Assembly: GCA_948469885.1 (NCBI GenBank)
Contig: CAOKMT010000002.1
Location: 119,986 to 183,985, forward strand
Direction: 5' to 3'
Length of the DNA stretch: 64,000 nt
DNA from: an uncultured Sporosarcina sp.
GTDB lineage: Bacteria; Bacillota; Bacilli; Bacillales_A; Planococcaceae
Every line of letters begins with the position of its first letter. The stretch's first letter is position 1. A program made the translations under genes and the position numbers. Below are positions 24,543-33,285 of this stretch, piece after piece. The notes beneath the pieces are model-generated. The model saw only the letters and a list, made by a program, of their open reading frames with translations. It ran no database searches and was not told where the DNA came from.

Positions 24543-25811
24543 GTGAAAAAGATATCAGTGAAAGCACTTTTAGTAGCCAGTATTCTCGTTGTAGTCGCAG
24601 CTTGTGGGGCTGTTGAAGAGCCAGAACCAGAGTCAGGAGGAACGGAAATTTCAAACGATGTCCAATTTAGTGAAGATGATTATAAGGAACTTGTCACAGG
24701 TAACAATGCATTAGGTTTTAAATTGTTAGGAGAAGTGGCGGAGGATGAAAACGGTAACGTCTTCATTTCGCCGACAAGTTTAATGATGGCATTGTCCATG
24801 GTTTATAATGGCGCGGATGGTGCTACGAAAGAAGAGATTGCAGAAGCGCTGCAAGTGAAAGGGATTGAAGCGGAGCAATTGAACAAAGCGAACGCCTCGC
24901 TTATTTCAAAACTTCATGAAGACAAAAAGGAAATTGAGTTGGCAATTGGTAACTCCATTTGGTTGAATGAAGAATTTCAATTCCAAAATGATTTTGTCCA
25001 AAAGAATAAAGACTATTTCAATGCAGAAGTTGAAGAGATTGACGTAGCCGCACCTGAATCTGCCGACAAAATTAATGATTGGGTACAGGATGCGACGAAA
25101 GGAAAGATAGAGGATATTGTCGAAGCCCCGCTTGATGCGAATTTAGTGTCGATTCTTGTCAATGCGATTTATTTCAAAGGGGATTGGACATATGCATTTG
25201 ATAAGGAAAAAACGGAAACGGAACCATTCCATTTGGCAGACGGTGCAGTGAAAGATGTGTCGCTTATGACATTACACGAAGAATTGGCTTATCTAGAAAC
25301 GGATGATTTCCAAGCGGTCAAATTGCCTTACGGAGAGGGAGATATGCAGATGACTGTCTTCTTGCCGGATGAAGAAAGCGATTTGGAAACTTTCAAAGAA
25401 ACGTTGACAGCTGAAAACTGGACGACGTGGAATAAACAATTCCGTCCACAAGAAGGGACTGTCCTGCTACCGAAATTCCAATTAGCGTATGAAGTTATGC
25501 TGAAAGATACATTACAAAAACTCGGTTTGGAGTCAGCGTTTGATAGGGAAAAAGCAGATTTCAGCAAGATGATCGAAGGAGAAAACCCGCTGTGGATTAG
25601 CGAAGTGAAACAAAAAACGTTCATCGATGTCCATGAAGAAGGGACAGAAGCATCTGCGGCAACTTCCGTGGAAATAAAAACGACGTCTGCTCCTGTTGAC
25701 GAACCATTTCAGCTAAAAGTGAATCGACCTTTTTTCATCGTGATTTCGGATGATGCGACGGAGTCAATCCTTTTCATGGGAAGTATCTCTAATCCGTTGG
25801 AAGAAGCATAA
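24543..25811 (+). CDS. Serpin lipoprotein 2 (422 aa)
   Basis: A tandem paralogue of the preceding serpin, similar over its whole length. The signal peptide ends with VVVAAC (Cys21 lipidated), followed by an acidic linker. Serpin landmarks are NVFISPTSLMMALSMVYNGA, ILVNAIYFKGDW and NRPFFIVI. The hinge EEGTEASAATSVE indicates an inhibitory serpin. By position P1 is Thr381 (25683-25685) and P1' is Ser, so the predicted target differs from that of serpin 1 (P1 Glu). The start is GTG at 24543. A repeat (24460-24534) fills the gap before it. Bacterial serpins are uncommon, and the protease target is unknown. Confidence 0.9.
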   Translation: MKKISVKALLVASILVVVAACGAVEEPEPESGGTEISNDVQFSEDDYKELVTGNNALGFKLLGEVAEDENGNVFISPTSLMMALSMVYNGADGATKEEIAEALQVKGIEAEQLNKANASLISKLHEDKKEIELAIGNSIWLNEEFQFQNDFVQKNKDYFNAEVEEIDVAAPESADKINDWVQDATKGKIEDIVEAPLDANLVSILVNAIYFKGDWTYAFDKEKTETEPFHLADGAVKDVSLMTLHEELAYLETDDFQAVKLPYGEGDMQMTVFLPDEESDLETFKETLTAENWTTWNKQFRPQEGTVLLPKFQLAYEVMLKDTLQKLGLESAFDREKADFSKMIEGENPLWISEVKQKTFIDVHEEGTEASAATSVEIKTTSAPVDEPFQLKVNRPFFIVISDDATESILFMGSISNPLEEA

Positions 25812-25952
25812 GTAGATAATTCTTTGGTATATTGATTGGAGCAAAAATCAACTTTATCGAGTATCGAGTGATTGATTTATTTGAAACGATCATGCCTTTC
25901 CAATCGTAGACGTATATAAGGTCAAGAGGTTAGATTGGAAAGGGATGGGTGT

Positions 25953-26651
25953 ATGGGTAATTATTCGATTGAAGAGTTTATTAAACGAACGAAACAAGAT
26001 GAACGGGAAAATGATTATTTTGAATTGGAGACGCCCCGCATTTTAGAAGTGAATTTGAAAGATCTCGTATGGGCGAAGATGGGCTCGATGATTTCTTATA
26101 CGGGGAATATCAAATTTGAACGGGAAAGAATAACGGAACATGGCGTTGGACGGATGTTTAAGAAAGCGTTGACAGGAGAAGGCACTTCACTCATGAAGGC
26201 GCAGGGGAGCGGACGTCTATACTTAGCCGATCAAGGGAAGAAAATTACGATTTTCGATTTGAATGGTGAATCGATTACCGTAAATGGCAATGACTTACTT
26301 GCTTTCGAACCTTCCATCGAATGGGATATTCAACTGATGCGAAAAATGGCAGGTGTCGTTTCAGGGGGATTATTTAATGTGACGTTAAAAGGTAGGGGGA
26401 AAGTAGCGATTACTTCGCATTATGAGCCGCTCACTTTACTTGTCCGTCCGGGTGAACCTGTCATTACAGATCCGAATGCGACCGTTGCATGGTCGGGACA
26501 TTTAGCCCCTGAATTTCGGACAGATATCAGTTTTCGAACATTACTAGGTCGTGGTAGTGGGGAATCTATTCAAATGGAATTTTCCGGGGATGGTTTTGTG
26601 ATCGTACAGCCCTTTGAAGAAGGATTATCGTCGGGAGATGGTACTTCGTGA
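25953..26651 (+). CDS. AIM24 family protein (232 aa)
   Basis: The beta-rich AIM24 domain (PF01987 type) is recognisable: VWAKMGSMISYTGNIKFER (about residues 43-61), GSGRLYLADQGKKITIFDL, SGGLFNVTLKGRGKVAITSHYEP and DPNATVAWSGHL. No signal peptide or membrane helix is visible. ATG at 25953 is preferred over an in-frame TTG at 25935, because GGAAAGGGATGG lies between them. Bacterial AIM24 proteins have no settled function. It follows the serpin pair on the same strand, but the 141-bp gap gives no sign of co-transcription. Confidence 0.85.
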   Translation: MGNYSIEEFIKRTKQDERENDYFELETPRILEVNLKDLVWAKMGSMISYTGNIKFERERITEHGVGRMFKKALTGEGTSLMKAQGSGRLYLADQGKKITIFDLNGESITVNGNDLLAFEPSIEWDIQLMRKMAGVVSGGLFNVTLKGRGKVAITSHYEPLTLLVRPGEPVITDPNATVAWSGHLAPEFRTDISFRTLLGRGSGESIQMEFSGDGFVIVQPFEEGLSSGDGTS

Positions 26652-26708
26652 AAAGAGTCCTGTCGTTGAACGGTAGTAGAATCAATCATTTCGGATAACG
26701 AATATGGT

Positions 26709-26756
26709 GCCAGCGTATCGACATAGTGTCGCTATTATGCTGGCGCTATTTGTTTG
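26709..26756 (+). terminator. Terminator-like hairpin after the AIM24 gene
   Basis: GCCAGC (26709-26714) and GCTGGC (26739-26744) enclose a perfect CGACA-TAG-TGTCG hairpin (26719-26731). A T-rich stretch follows. Confidence 0.55.
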
Positions 26757-26894
26757 TCTTGTATACTTTTCGTGCGGCAATTTACTGCTTGAAGTCCCGC
26801 TACTAAATGTATTCAAAATCATTTCAAGAATATGTAAAAAATATGTTAAACTATTTGATAGATGTGAAAGAAGCCAAACGAGGGGTGCATTGCT

Positions 26895-28058
26895 ATGATC
26901 GTTGAACCATCTTTAAGGATGTCTTTATTTACACCTTCCATCTTCGGAAAGTTGAAAGGCGCGGCGGAATTGAAAAAAGCATCAGGTGCTCCATTGGTTG
27001 ACTTAAGTCTTGGAAGTCCCGACTTACCACCGGATGAAAAAGTCAGACAGGCATTATCGGAACAAAGTGCATCAGCAAACGCCTACGGTTACACGCTTGG
27101 TGGAACGGAACGTTTTTATGAAGCTGTTGCAAATTATTATAAGCGACGAGTCAGCGTGTCGCTCAATCCTGAAACGGAAATAGTACAAACGATGGGTTCT
27201 CAGGAAGGGCTTGTCCATTTGCCACTCGCATTTTGCGATGAAGGAGATGTAGTGCTGACAACAAACCCTGCTTATGTCGCCTATGATGCGGGCATCAAAC
27301 TTGCGGGTGCCGTTCCTTATGAATTGCCATTGCGAGCGGAAAACGGATATTTGCCCGACTTGGAAGCTATCCCGGAAGAAGTGGCAAGGAAATCTAAATT
27401 ACTTATTTTAAATTTGCCCGGCAACCCGGTTCCTGCACTACCGAATGCTTCATTCTTTGAAAAAGTGGTGGCATTCGCGAAGAAATACAATGTCATCGTC
27501 TTGCATGACGCAGCATACTCGGAATACTATTTTGAAGGTGCGGGCCCAACGAGTTTCCTCTCTACGCCCGGCGCGATGGAAGTCGGAATGGAAATCAATT
27601 CATTATCCAAAAGTTTCAGCTTGGCAGGTGCCCGGATTGCCTATATTGTTGGTAATTCCGAAATGATTGACATTCTCAAGCAGCTCAAGTCAAATTTAGA
27701 TTATGGGACGTTCGGTCCGATTCAAGAAGCGGCTGTTGTCGCATTAAATCATGCGGAGGAAATTACGGATCGTTTAAGACAACAATTTTCTGAGCGGCAT
27801 AGCGTCTTGATGGAAGGATTGCAAGCAATTGGTTGGACGGTAACGCCATCCACAGGAGGTATGTTCGTATGGGCCAAATATCCGTACGATATGGACGATG
27901 TCCCGTTTGCTTTTGAGGCGATTGAACAAGTGGGTGTTGTGATGGTGCCAGGGAGTGTTTTCGGTTCTGAAGGGGCGGGGTATGTCAGACTGGCACTTGT
28001 TCAGCAAGTTGCGGAGATCCAAAAAGCAATCGAGCAATTGGGAAAGCTGAAGTTGTAG
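26895..28058 (+). CDS. PLP-dependent aminotransferase, class I/II (387 aa)
   Basis: A fold-type I aminotransferase related to LL-diaminopimelate and aspartate-type enzymes. Features: VDLSLGSPDLPPDEKV near the N-terminus, the substrate-loop YGYTLGGTERFYEAV, LILNLPGNPVPALPN, HDAAYSEYYFEG (Asp and Tyr that contact PLP), and the lysine segment EINSLSKSFSLAGARIAYI, whose SLSKSF lysine forms the Schiff base. ATG at 26895 follows GAGGGGTG. It is monocistronic and ends in a good terminator. It lies about 4 kb from the lysine dehydrogenase and could be an aminoadipate aminotransferase, but that is only a guess. Confidence 0.88.
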   Translation: MIVEPSLRMSLFTPSIFGKLKGAAELKKASGAPLVDLSLGSPDLPPDEKVRQALSEQSASANAYGYTLGGTERFYEAVANYYKRRVSVSLNPETEIVQTMGSQEGLVHLPLAFCDEGDVVLTTNPAYVAYDAGIKLAGAVPYELPLRAENGYLPDLEAIPEEVARKSKLLILNLPGNPVPALPNASFFEKVVAFAKKYNVIVLHDAAYSEYYFEGAGPTSFLSTPGAMEVGMEINSLSKSFSLAGARIAYIVGNSEMIDILKQLKSNLDYGTFGPIQEAAVVALNHAEEITDRLRQQFSERHSVLMEGLQAIGWTVTPSTGGMFVWAKYPYDMDDVPFAFEAIEQVGVVMVPGSVFGSEGAGYVRLALVQQVAEIQKAIEQLGKLKL

Positions 28059-28161
28059 TGACCTTGCGATAGGTAGAGAATGTGCCTCGGATCGTCAAGT
28101 AAAAACAAGTAGAATCGTGAGCATTTCATCTGCGATTGGGTATTCTATATAAAAACTTATG

Positions 28162-28206
28162 AAAACCGGTTACGCACACTAAGAAGGTGGCGTAATCGGT
28201 TTTTTG
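28162..28206 (+). terminator. Intrinsic terminator of the aminotransferase gene
   Basis: AAAACCGGTTACGC (28162-28175) pairs with GCGTAATCGGTTTT (one G-U), then a T-run. Confidence 0.85.
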
Positions 28207-28314
28207 TTTCTAATAAAGTTATGATACCGAAGAAGTATTCTTGCAAAAAATGATAGGAAAAATAAATAAATGTAGTTTTTGAATATTTTGTATATTATAA
28301 TAAATTAGCATTCT

Positions 28315-28334
28315 GGGCGCTCATATGAGTGTCC
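28315..28334. promoter_or_regulatory. 20-bp dyad upstream of the first binding protein gene
   Basis: GGGCGCTCATATGAGTGTCC has a perfect CTCATATGAG core; outer positions pair if G-U is allowed. It lies 14 nt after a TATAAT (28296-28301) and 49 nt before the start codon. It may be an operator or a 5' RNA hairpin. Confidence 0.4.
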
Positions 28335-28382
28335 GGTGTTCTTTGGATGAAACGGTTGTCAAACAAACTATAAGGGGGAATA

Positions 28383-29936
28383 GTGTTGGGAGGTAAAAGG
28401 CTCGTTTTTCTAGTGATGGTCTGCTTTATGTCGATGATGGTCATCGCATGCGGCGCAGAAAAGGATGAAAGTGAACCCGATTCAATGAAGGGTTCAACGA
28501 TGGAAAAGGAGGAAAACATATTAATCGTCGGGATTGATGATGATCCGCCTCAACTAGATCCCCATTTCTCGTCAGCAGCGGTAGATAGGCAAGTTTTCCA
28601 TAGCATCTATGACAAGCTTGTTGATATCGATGAAGACTTGAACTTTGTTCCGCAGCTCGCAACGGACTGGGACATTTCGGAAGATGGAAAAGTTTACACC
28701 TTCCATTTGCAGGAAGGTGTCACTTTCCATGATGGAACACCTTTTAATGCAGAAGCGGTCAAATATAATTTCGATCGGATGCTTGATCAAAATATTGGTT
28801 CTGCTCGAACAACCGAGTTAAATTTAGTGGAAAAGGTGGAAGTAGAGGATGATTATTCCGTTGTCGTGACATTATCTTCTCCATTTTCCCCATTTTTATC
28901 GATACTTGCCGACCGGGCAGGCATGATGCTGTCTCCTGTCGCGCTAGAGGAGAAAGGGGATGATTTCCAAAATTCCCCGGTAGGAACAGGGCCATTTAAG
29001 TTCGTTGAAAGAGTGAAACAGGATCGGCTTGTCGTCGAGCGGAATGAGGATTATTGGAACGGCGCCCCTGACCTGGAAAAGATTATTTACTATCCGTATT
29101 CAGACGAGAATGTGAGAATCACAAACTTGAAGTCCGGCAACACGGATATCGTGAATAAAGTACCGCCTAAAGATGTGGAAGATGTGAAAAACAATAGTGG
29201 ACTGCAAATGTCGGAAAAAGAAGCGCTCGGATTTCAAGGGCTTTTCTTGAATACACGAGACGAACCATTCAATAACAAGCAACTTCGCCAAGCATTGGAT
29301 CTCGTCATAGATCGTGAAGCGCTAGTGAAAGTTGCTTTGCGCGATACAGCGGTTCCTTCCGCGGGCGCGATTCCGCCGAGTTCGTGGGCATACGATGAAA
29401 GCTTGGATGTGACGCAACCGGATATTGAAAAAGCGAAAAAAATAATGACGGATGCAGGTTATGCGGACGGGTTTTCGTTTACGTTAAAACTTGCGCCTAA
29501 GCCGATTGAAGAACAATTGGGACAGATGATTCAGTCGATGGCCAAAGAAGCAGGCATAGAAGTGAAGCTTGAAATGGTGGAATTCGGTGCGCTGTTCGAT
29601 CAGATGGAAGCATATGACTTCGACGCGGTTCGACTTGGATGGAGCGGGCGCGTCGATCCCGATGGGAATCTACATCCGCTCTTTCATACGGGGGGATTCA
29701 ATAACTACGGGTACTCTGATGAAAAAATGGACAAGTTGCTCATGGATGCCCGTGTTTCGGCAAATCAAGAAGAACGTAAAAAGTTGTATACCGAAGCGTC
29801 TATGTATGCGAAAGAGGAAGTACCATACATTTTTCTTTACCACGAAATAGATTACAACGCGTATAAGCAATACGTTGGAAACTTTACACAGTATGCGGAT
29901 AATATGATGAGATTTCATCAGACAACCGTACAATAA
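28383..29936 (+). CDS. ABC transporter substrate-binding lipoprotein, peptide type, copy 1 (517 aa)
   Basis: An SBP family 5 protein (DppA/OppA/GsiB-like) that captures peptides or similar solutes outside the membrane. The signal peptide ends at MVIAC with Cys23 as the lipidated residue. The family core is seen as FHDGTPFNAEAVKYNFDRM, GTGPFKFVERVKQDRLVVER and LRQALDLVIDREALVK. It is very similar along its whole mature length to the protein at 30249-31814, while the signal peptide and linker differ. The start is GTG at 28383 after AAGGGGG (TTG at 28386 is also possible). It has its own terminator and is separated from the permease genes by the second copy. Confidence 0.9.
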   Translation: MLGGKRLVFLVMVCFMSMMVIACGAEKDESEPDSMKGSTMEKEENILIVGIDDDPPQLDPHFSSAAVDRQVFHSIYDKLVDIDEDLNFVPQLATDWDISEDGKVYTFHLQEGVTFHDGTPFNAEAVKYNFDRMLDQNIGSARTTELNLVEKVEVEDDYSVVVTLSSPFSPFLSILADRAGMMLSPVALEEKGDDFQNSPVGTGPFKFVERVKQDRLVVERNEDYWNGAPDLEKIIYYPYSDENVRITNLKSGNTDIVNKVPPKDVEDVKNNSGLQMSEKEALGFQGLFLNTRDEPFNNKQLRQALDLVIDREALVKVALRDTAVPSAGAIPPSSWAYDESLDVTQPDIEKAKKIMTDAGYADGFSFTLKLAPKPIEEQLGQMIQSMAKEAGIEVKLEMVEFGALFDQMEAYDFDAVRLGWSGRVDPDGNLHPLFHTGGFNNYGYSDEKMDKLLMDARVSANQEERKKLYTEASMYAKEEVPYIFLYHEIDYNAYKQYVGNFTQYADNMMRFHQTTVQ

Positions 29937-29965
29937 ATTCGTAGATATTTCATAATCGCTTACGG

Positions 29966-30008
29966 AAAGTCGAATTTCTTACAAGGATTGTAAAAAGTTC
30001 GACTTTTT
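29966..30008 (+). terminator. Intrinsic terminator after binding protein 1
   Basis: AAAGTCGAA (29966-29974) pairs with TTCGACTTT (29998-30006), with an inner TTACAA/TTGTAA stem, then T. Confidence 0.8.
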
Positions 30009-30117
30009 CATACTTGTTTCCATCTAGTTTTCTCATTATTTTGCGATATAGCGTCGAAATGAAGTGGAATAATCTAGAAAGTTGAAATTATATGTAGATT
30101 TTAATTTTCAAGTGTAC

Positions 30118-30201
30118 TATAATTAATCAGAATTCATAAAGAAAGCAAAAAACTCTAAAATATGTTCTTTTGCAACTAGAAGGAGTTATTGGCTTTCTTT
30201 T
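30118..30201 (+). promoter_or_regulatory. Promoter and leader stem-loop before binding protein 2
   Basis: A perfect TATAAT at 30118-30123 (poor -35) is followed at once by a long hairpin: GAAAGCAAAAAACTC (30141-30155) pairs with GAGTTATTGGCTTTC (30183-30197) with one bulge, ending in TTTT. It could be an attenuator or an mRNA-stabilising 5' stem. It lies about 50 nt upstream of the start codon. Confidence 0.5.
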
Positions 30202-30248
30202 AGAATGAATTTTTAGAAAAAATAAAAAGATTAAGAGGAGAGAAAGTT

Positions 30249-31814
30249 TTGACTAGAAGTAAGTATCTATTACTATCTGTTCTGTTCGTTTGCGCTATCG
30301 TGTTAGCGGCATGCGGTGGAAAATCGGGTAGCGGTAAAACAGCCGATGGACAAAATGACCAAGGAACAGCAACAGCCGGAGCAAAAGATGAAAATGTGCT
30401 AATCGTGGGAATGGACGATGATCCGCCGCAATTAGATCCTCATTTCTCCACTGCGGCCGTTGACAGACAAGTATTCCATAGCATATATGACAAGCTTGTC
30501 GACGTTGATGACAAGCTTAACTTTGTACCTCAATTAGCGGCAGATTGGAAAATTTCTGAGGATGGCAAAGTGTATACGTTCCACTTACAAGAAGGCGTGC
30601 AATTCCACGATGGAACACCATTTAATGCAGAGGCAGTAAAGTATAATTTTGACCGAATGATGGATGCGAGCCTCGGTTCATCACGAACGGCTGAACTTAG
30701 TTTAGTAGAAAACGTGGAAGCACAAGACGAATATACAGTCGTCGTCACATTGTCCTCGCCATTTTCACCATTTTTGGCGACATTGGCTGACCGGGCAGGG
30801 ATGATGTTATCTCCGACAGCGTTAGAAGAAAAAGGAGATGATTTCCAAAACTCACCAGTTGGGACAGGTCCTTTCAAATTTGTCGAAAGAGTTAAACAAG
30901 ATCGCCTTGTCGTAGAACGGAATGAGGATTATTGGAACGGTGCACCGAAAATTGAGAAAATTATTTATTATCCTTACTCTGATGAGAACGTCAGGGTGAC
31001 AAACTTGAAATCCGGAAACACGGATATCGTCAACAAAGTGCCACCAAAAGATGTCGAAGATTTAAAGAATAATAGTCAACTTGAAGTGTCCGAAAAAGAA
31101 GCGCTCGGTTTCCAAGGATTGTATTTAAACTTGGAATCTGAACCGTTTAACAATAAACAGCTTCGTCAAGCGTTGGATTTGGTCATTGACCGGGAAGCAC
31201 TTGTGAAAGTTGCATTGCGTGATATGGCAGTTCCATCCGCTGGTGCCATTCCGCCAAGTTCATGGGCATACGATGAAAGCGTCACTGTGACGGAAAGAGA
31301 TATTGAAAAAGCGAAAAAATTGTTGGCAGAAGCTGGCCATCCGGATGGCTTCTCATTCACATTAAAGTTGGCACCAAAGCCGATTGAAGAGCAACTAGGG
31401 CAAATGATTCAATCGATGGCAAAAGAAGCGGGTATTGAAGTGAAGCTTGAGATGGTAGAGTTTGGTGCTTTGATAGACCAAATGAACAGCTTTGACTTCG
31501 ACGCCATTCGTCTCGGTTGGAGTGGTCGAGTAGACCCAGATGGCAATCTGCATCCATTGTTCCATACAGGAGGATCCATTAACTACGGATTTTCCGATGA
31601 GAAGATGGATAAATTGCTGTCAGATGCACGGGAAACTTCCGATCAGGAAGAGCGTAAAAAATTGTACACAGAAGCATCTTTATATGCAAAAGAGGAAGTA
31701 CCTTATATCTTCCTTTATCACGAAATCGACTTCAACGCGTATAAATTGTTCGTCAAAGATTTTAAGCAGTTACCGGACAATATGATGAGATTCCATGAAG
31801 TTTCTGTGCAATAA
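30249..31814 (+). CDS. ABC transporter substrate-binding lipoprotein, peptide type, copy 2 (521 aa)
   Basis: A second family 5 solute-binding lipoprotein. The lipobox is VLAAC, with Cys22 lipidated, followed by a Gly/Ser/Thr-rich linker. The mature domain is largely identical to copy 1, including FHDGTPFNAEAVKYNFDRM, VKQDRLVVERNEDYWNGAP and MVEFGAL. The start is TTG at 30249, after AAGAGGAGAG. It lies directly before the permease and ATPase genes of the same family, but a ~370-bp repeat and a terminator intervene. That arrangement would give the binding protein higher expression than the membrane components. Confidence 0.9.
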   Translation: MTRSKYLLLSVLFVCAIVLAACGGKSGSGKTADGQNDQGTATAGAKDENVLIVGMDDDPPQLDPHFSTAAVDRQVFHSIYDKLVDVDDKLNFVPQLAADWKISEDGKVYTFHLQEGVQFHDGTPFNAEAVKYNFDRMMDASLGSSRTAELSLVENVEAQDEYTVVVTLSSPFSPFLATLADRAGMMLSPTALEEKGDDFQNSPVGTGPFKFVERVKQDRLVVERNEDYWNGAPKIEKIIYYPYSDENVRVTNLKSGNTDIVNKVPPKDVEDLKNNSQLEVSEKEALGFQGLYLNLESEPFNNKQLRQALDLVIDREALVKVALRDMAVPSAGAIPPSSWAYDESVTVTERDIEKAKKLLAEAGHPDGFSFTLKLAPKPIEEQLGQMIQSMAKEAGIEVKLEMVEFGALIDQMNSFDFDAIRLGWSGRVDPDGNLHPLFHTGGSINYGFSDEKMDKLLSDARETSDQEERKKLYTEASLYAKEEVPYIFLYHEIDFNAYKLFVKDFKQLPDNMMRFHEVSVQ

Positions 31815-31819
31815 GTTTA

Positions 31820-32186
31820 TCTTCATTCAGCAGAAGCCCCCACTTCTTTAGGTGGGAAGGAAAAAGCTTTTTGTTTTTCTTGTTCAGTGAATGTTCAAAC
31901 TCTCGCTGAACGATAGAAGAACGCAGGCTAAAGGCGCTATGTCCTGTGGCGACGCCTGCATGACCAACATCCTGTTGGCCTAAGCTTCCGGCGAAGGTCA
32001 CAGATTTTGGAGGGAGTGAGGAGAAGGCAGTCTAAGTTCGCGACGTCCTAGAAAAGTGCCTTAATTTCTACAAAGGGCGCAAAAATTAAGGCAAATCGAA
32101 CCCTTCGCTGTTCGATTCGCAACGACTGCACACCCCACTTCCTGTGAGCCTCAAGCTCGATTCAAAATCTGGACGCAATCACGCCA
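31820..32186. repeat. Mosaic structured intergenic repeat, family R3, copy B
   Basis: About 370 bp without a credible gene. It contains ATTCAGCAGAAG, a CCCCCACTTCTTTAGGTGGG hairpin, GTTCAAACTC and TAAGCTTCCGG, in the same order as 3484-3650. Further small hairpins built around TCCTG follow (for example CCAACATCCTGTTGG). The right end ATCTGGACGCAAT is the inverse of the left end of copy A. It resembles the non-coding, guide-RNA-bearing end of IS200/IS605 elements, without transposase or TnpB. Confidence 0.6.
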
Positions 32187-32199
32187 AAGCAATTGATTT

Positions 32200-32243
32200 C
32201 TTCGGGTTCAGGCTACTGCGAAGTGCCTGAACCTGAAGTTTTT
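32200..32243 (+). terminator. Intrinsic terminator between binding protein 2 and the permeases
   Basis: CTTCGGGTTCAGGC (32200-32213) pairs with GCCTGAACCTGAAG (32225-32238; one G-U), followed by TTTTT. Confidence 0.85.
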
Positions 32244-32328
32244 CATAACTACTTGCAAAATTGTTTTGTTACATAGATTTGAAAAGATGAAATGATAAAG
32301 AAGAGGTCTTACAAAGGAGAGCACGAGC

Positions 32329-33285
32329 ATGGCGAGATTTATAGTTCGACGATTAGGTTTAATGTTCGTTATTTTACTGTTAGTTAGTATGATTATCTTT
32401 TCACTGGTCCATATCACGCCTGGTGATCCCGCGCTGATGATGCTTGGTCAAGAAGCTACTCCCGAAGCATTGGAAGCTTTACGTGAAAGATTGGGATTGA
32501 ATTTACCACTCTATGAACAATATTTGAACTGGGTTGGTGGCGTTATCCAAGGAGATCTTGGCAATTCGATAAAAGATAATACGCCTGTTCTTTCCATATT
32601 ACTTCAAAAACTGCCGGTCACGATTCAATTGACCGTTTTCGCTTTTGTGATCGCTTTAATGATCGCAATTCCCGCTGGTATTCTTTCAGCGACAAAGAAA
32701 GGAACAATTTGGGATTATGCAGGTACTTCATTTGCTTTATCCGGTGTTTCTATTCCACCTTTCTTTTTGGGGATTTTACTCATTTTCATTTTCTCTATCA
32801 CACTCGGATGGTTGCCGCCATCGGGTTATGTAGAGCCGTGGGTAGATCTTAAACAAAGTATTCTTCTGATGATTATGCCTGCTATCGCCATTGGGATTAG
32901 ACTATCGGCTGAAATTACACGGATGCTCCGATCGTCCATGCTGGAAGTGCTTGGAGCGGATTATATCCGGACTGCTTATTCAAAAGGCCTACTCGGTAAA
33001 ACAGTTATTGTCGGTCATGCGCTCCGAAATGCATTAATCCCTGTTGTCACAATCGGCGGTTTACAATTGGCAACGTTCTTTGGCGGTGCCGTCATCACTG
33101 AAACCATTTTTGCAGTGCCGGGTCTCGGCCGTTTGGTTATAGACGGTATATTGACGAGAGATTTTCCGGTCGTACAAGGAGCCGTTTTACTTATGGCGGT
33201 CGTCGTTGTCATTGTTAACTTTGTTGTCGATATTCTTTACTCCATTCTTGACCCACGTATCAAATTAACAGGAGGTCAATCTTAA
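32329..33285 (+). CDS. Peptide-type ABC transporter permease, DppB/OppB-like (318 aa)
   Basis: The first membrane component of the importer. The N-terminus (MARFIVRRLGLMFVILLLVSMIIF) is the classic first helix of DppB/OppB proteins, followed by the periplasmic HITPGDPALMMLGQEATPE segment. The EAA coupling loop is present near residues 203-222 (GADYIRTAYSKGL). About six membrane helices are seen. ATG at 32329 follows AAAGGAG. The gene after it overlaps by one base (TAATG), so the two permeases are translated together. Confidence 0.93.
   Translation: MARFIVRRLGLMFVILLLVSMIIFSLVHITPGDPALMMLGQEATPEALEALRERLGLNLPLYEQYLNWVGGVIQGDLGNSIKDNTPVLSILLQKLPVTIQLTVFAFVIALMIAIPAGILSATKKGTIWDYAGTSFALSGVSIPPFFLGILLIFIFSITLGWLPPSGYVEPWVDLKQSILLMIMPAIAIGIRLSAEITRMLRSSMLEVLGADYIRTAYSKGLLGKTVIVGHALRNALIPVVTIGGLQLATFFGGAVITETIFAVPGLGRLVIDGILTRDFPVVQGAVLLMAVVVVIVNFVVDILYSILDPRIKLTGGQS

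Noticed and set aside
26704-26898. 64-codon plus-strand frame before the aminotransferase
   Set aside because: It starts inside a terminator-like hairpin, has no ribosome binding site and a composition unlike the neighbours.
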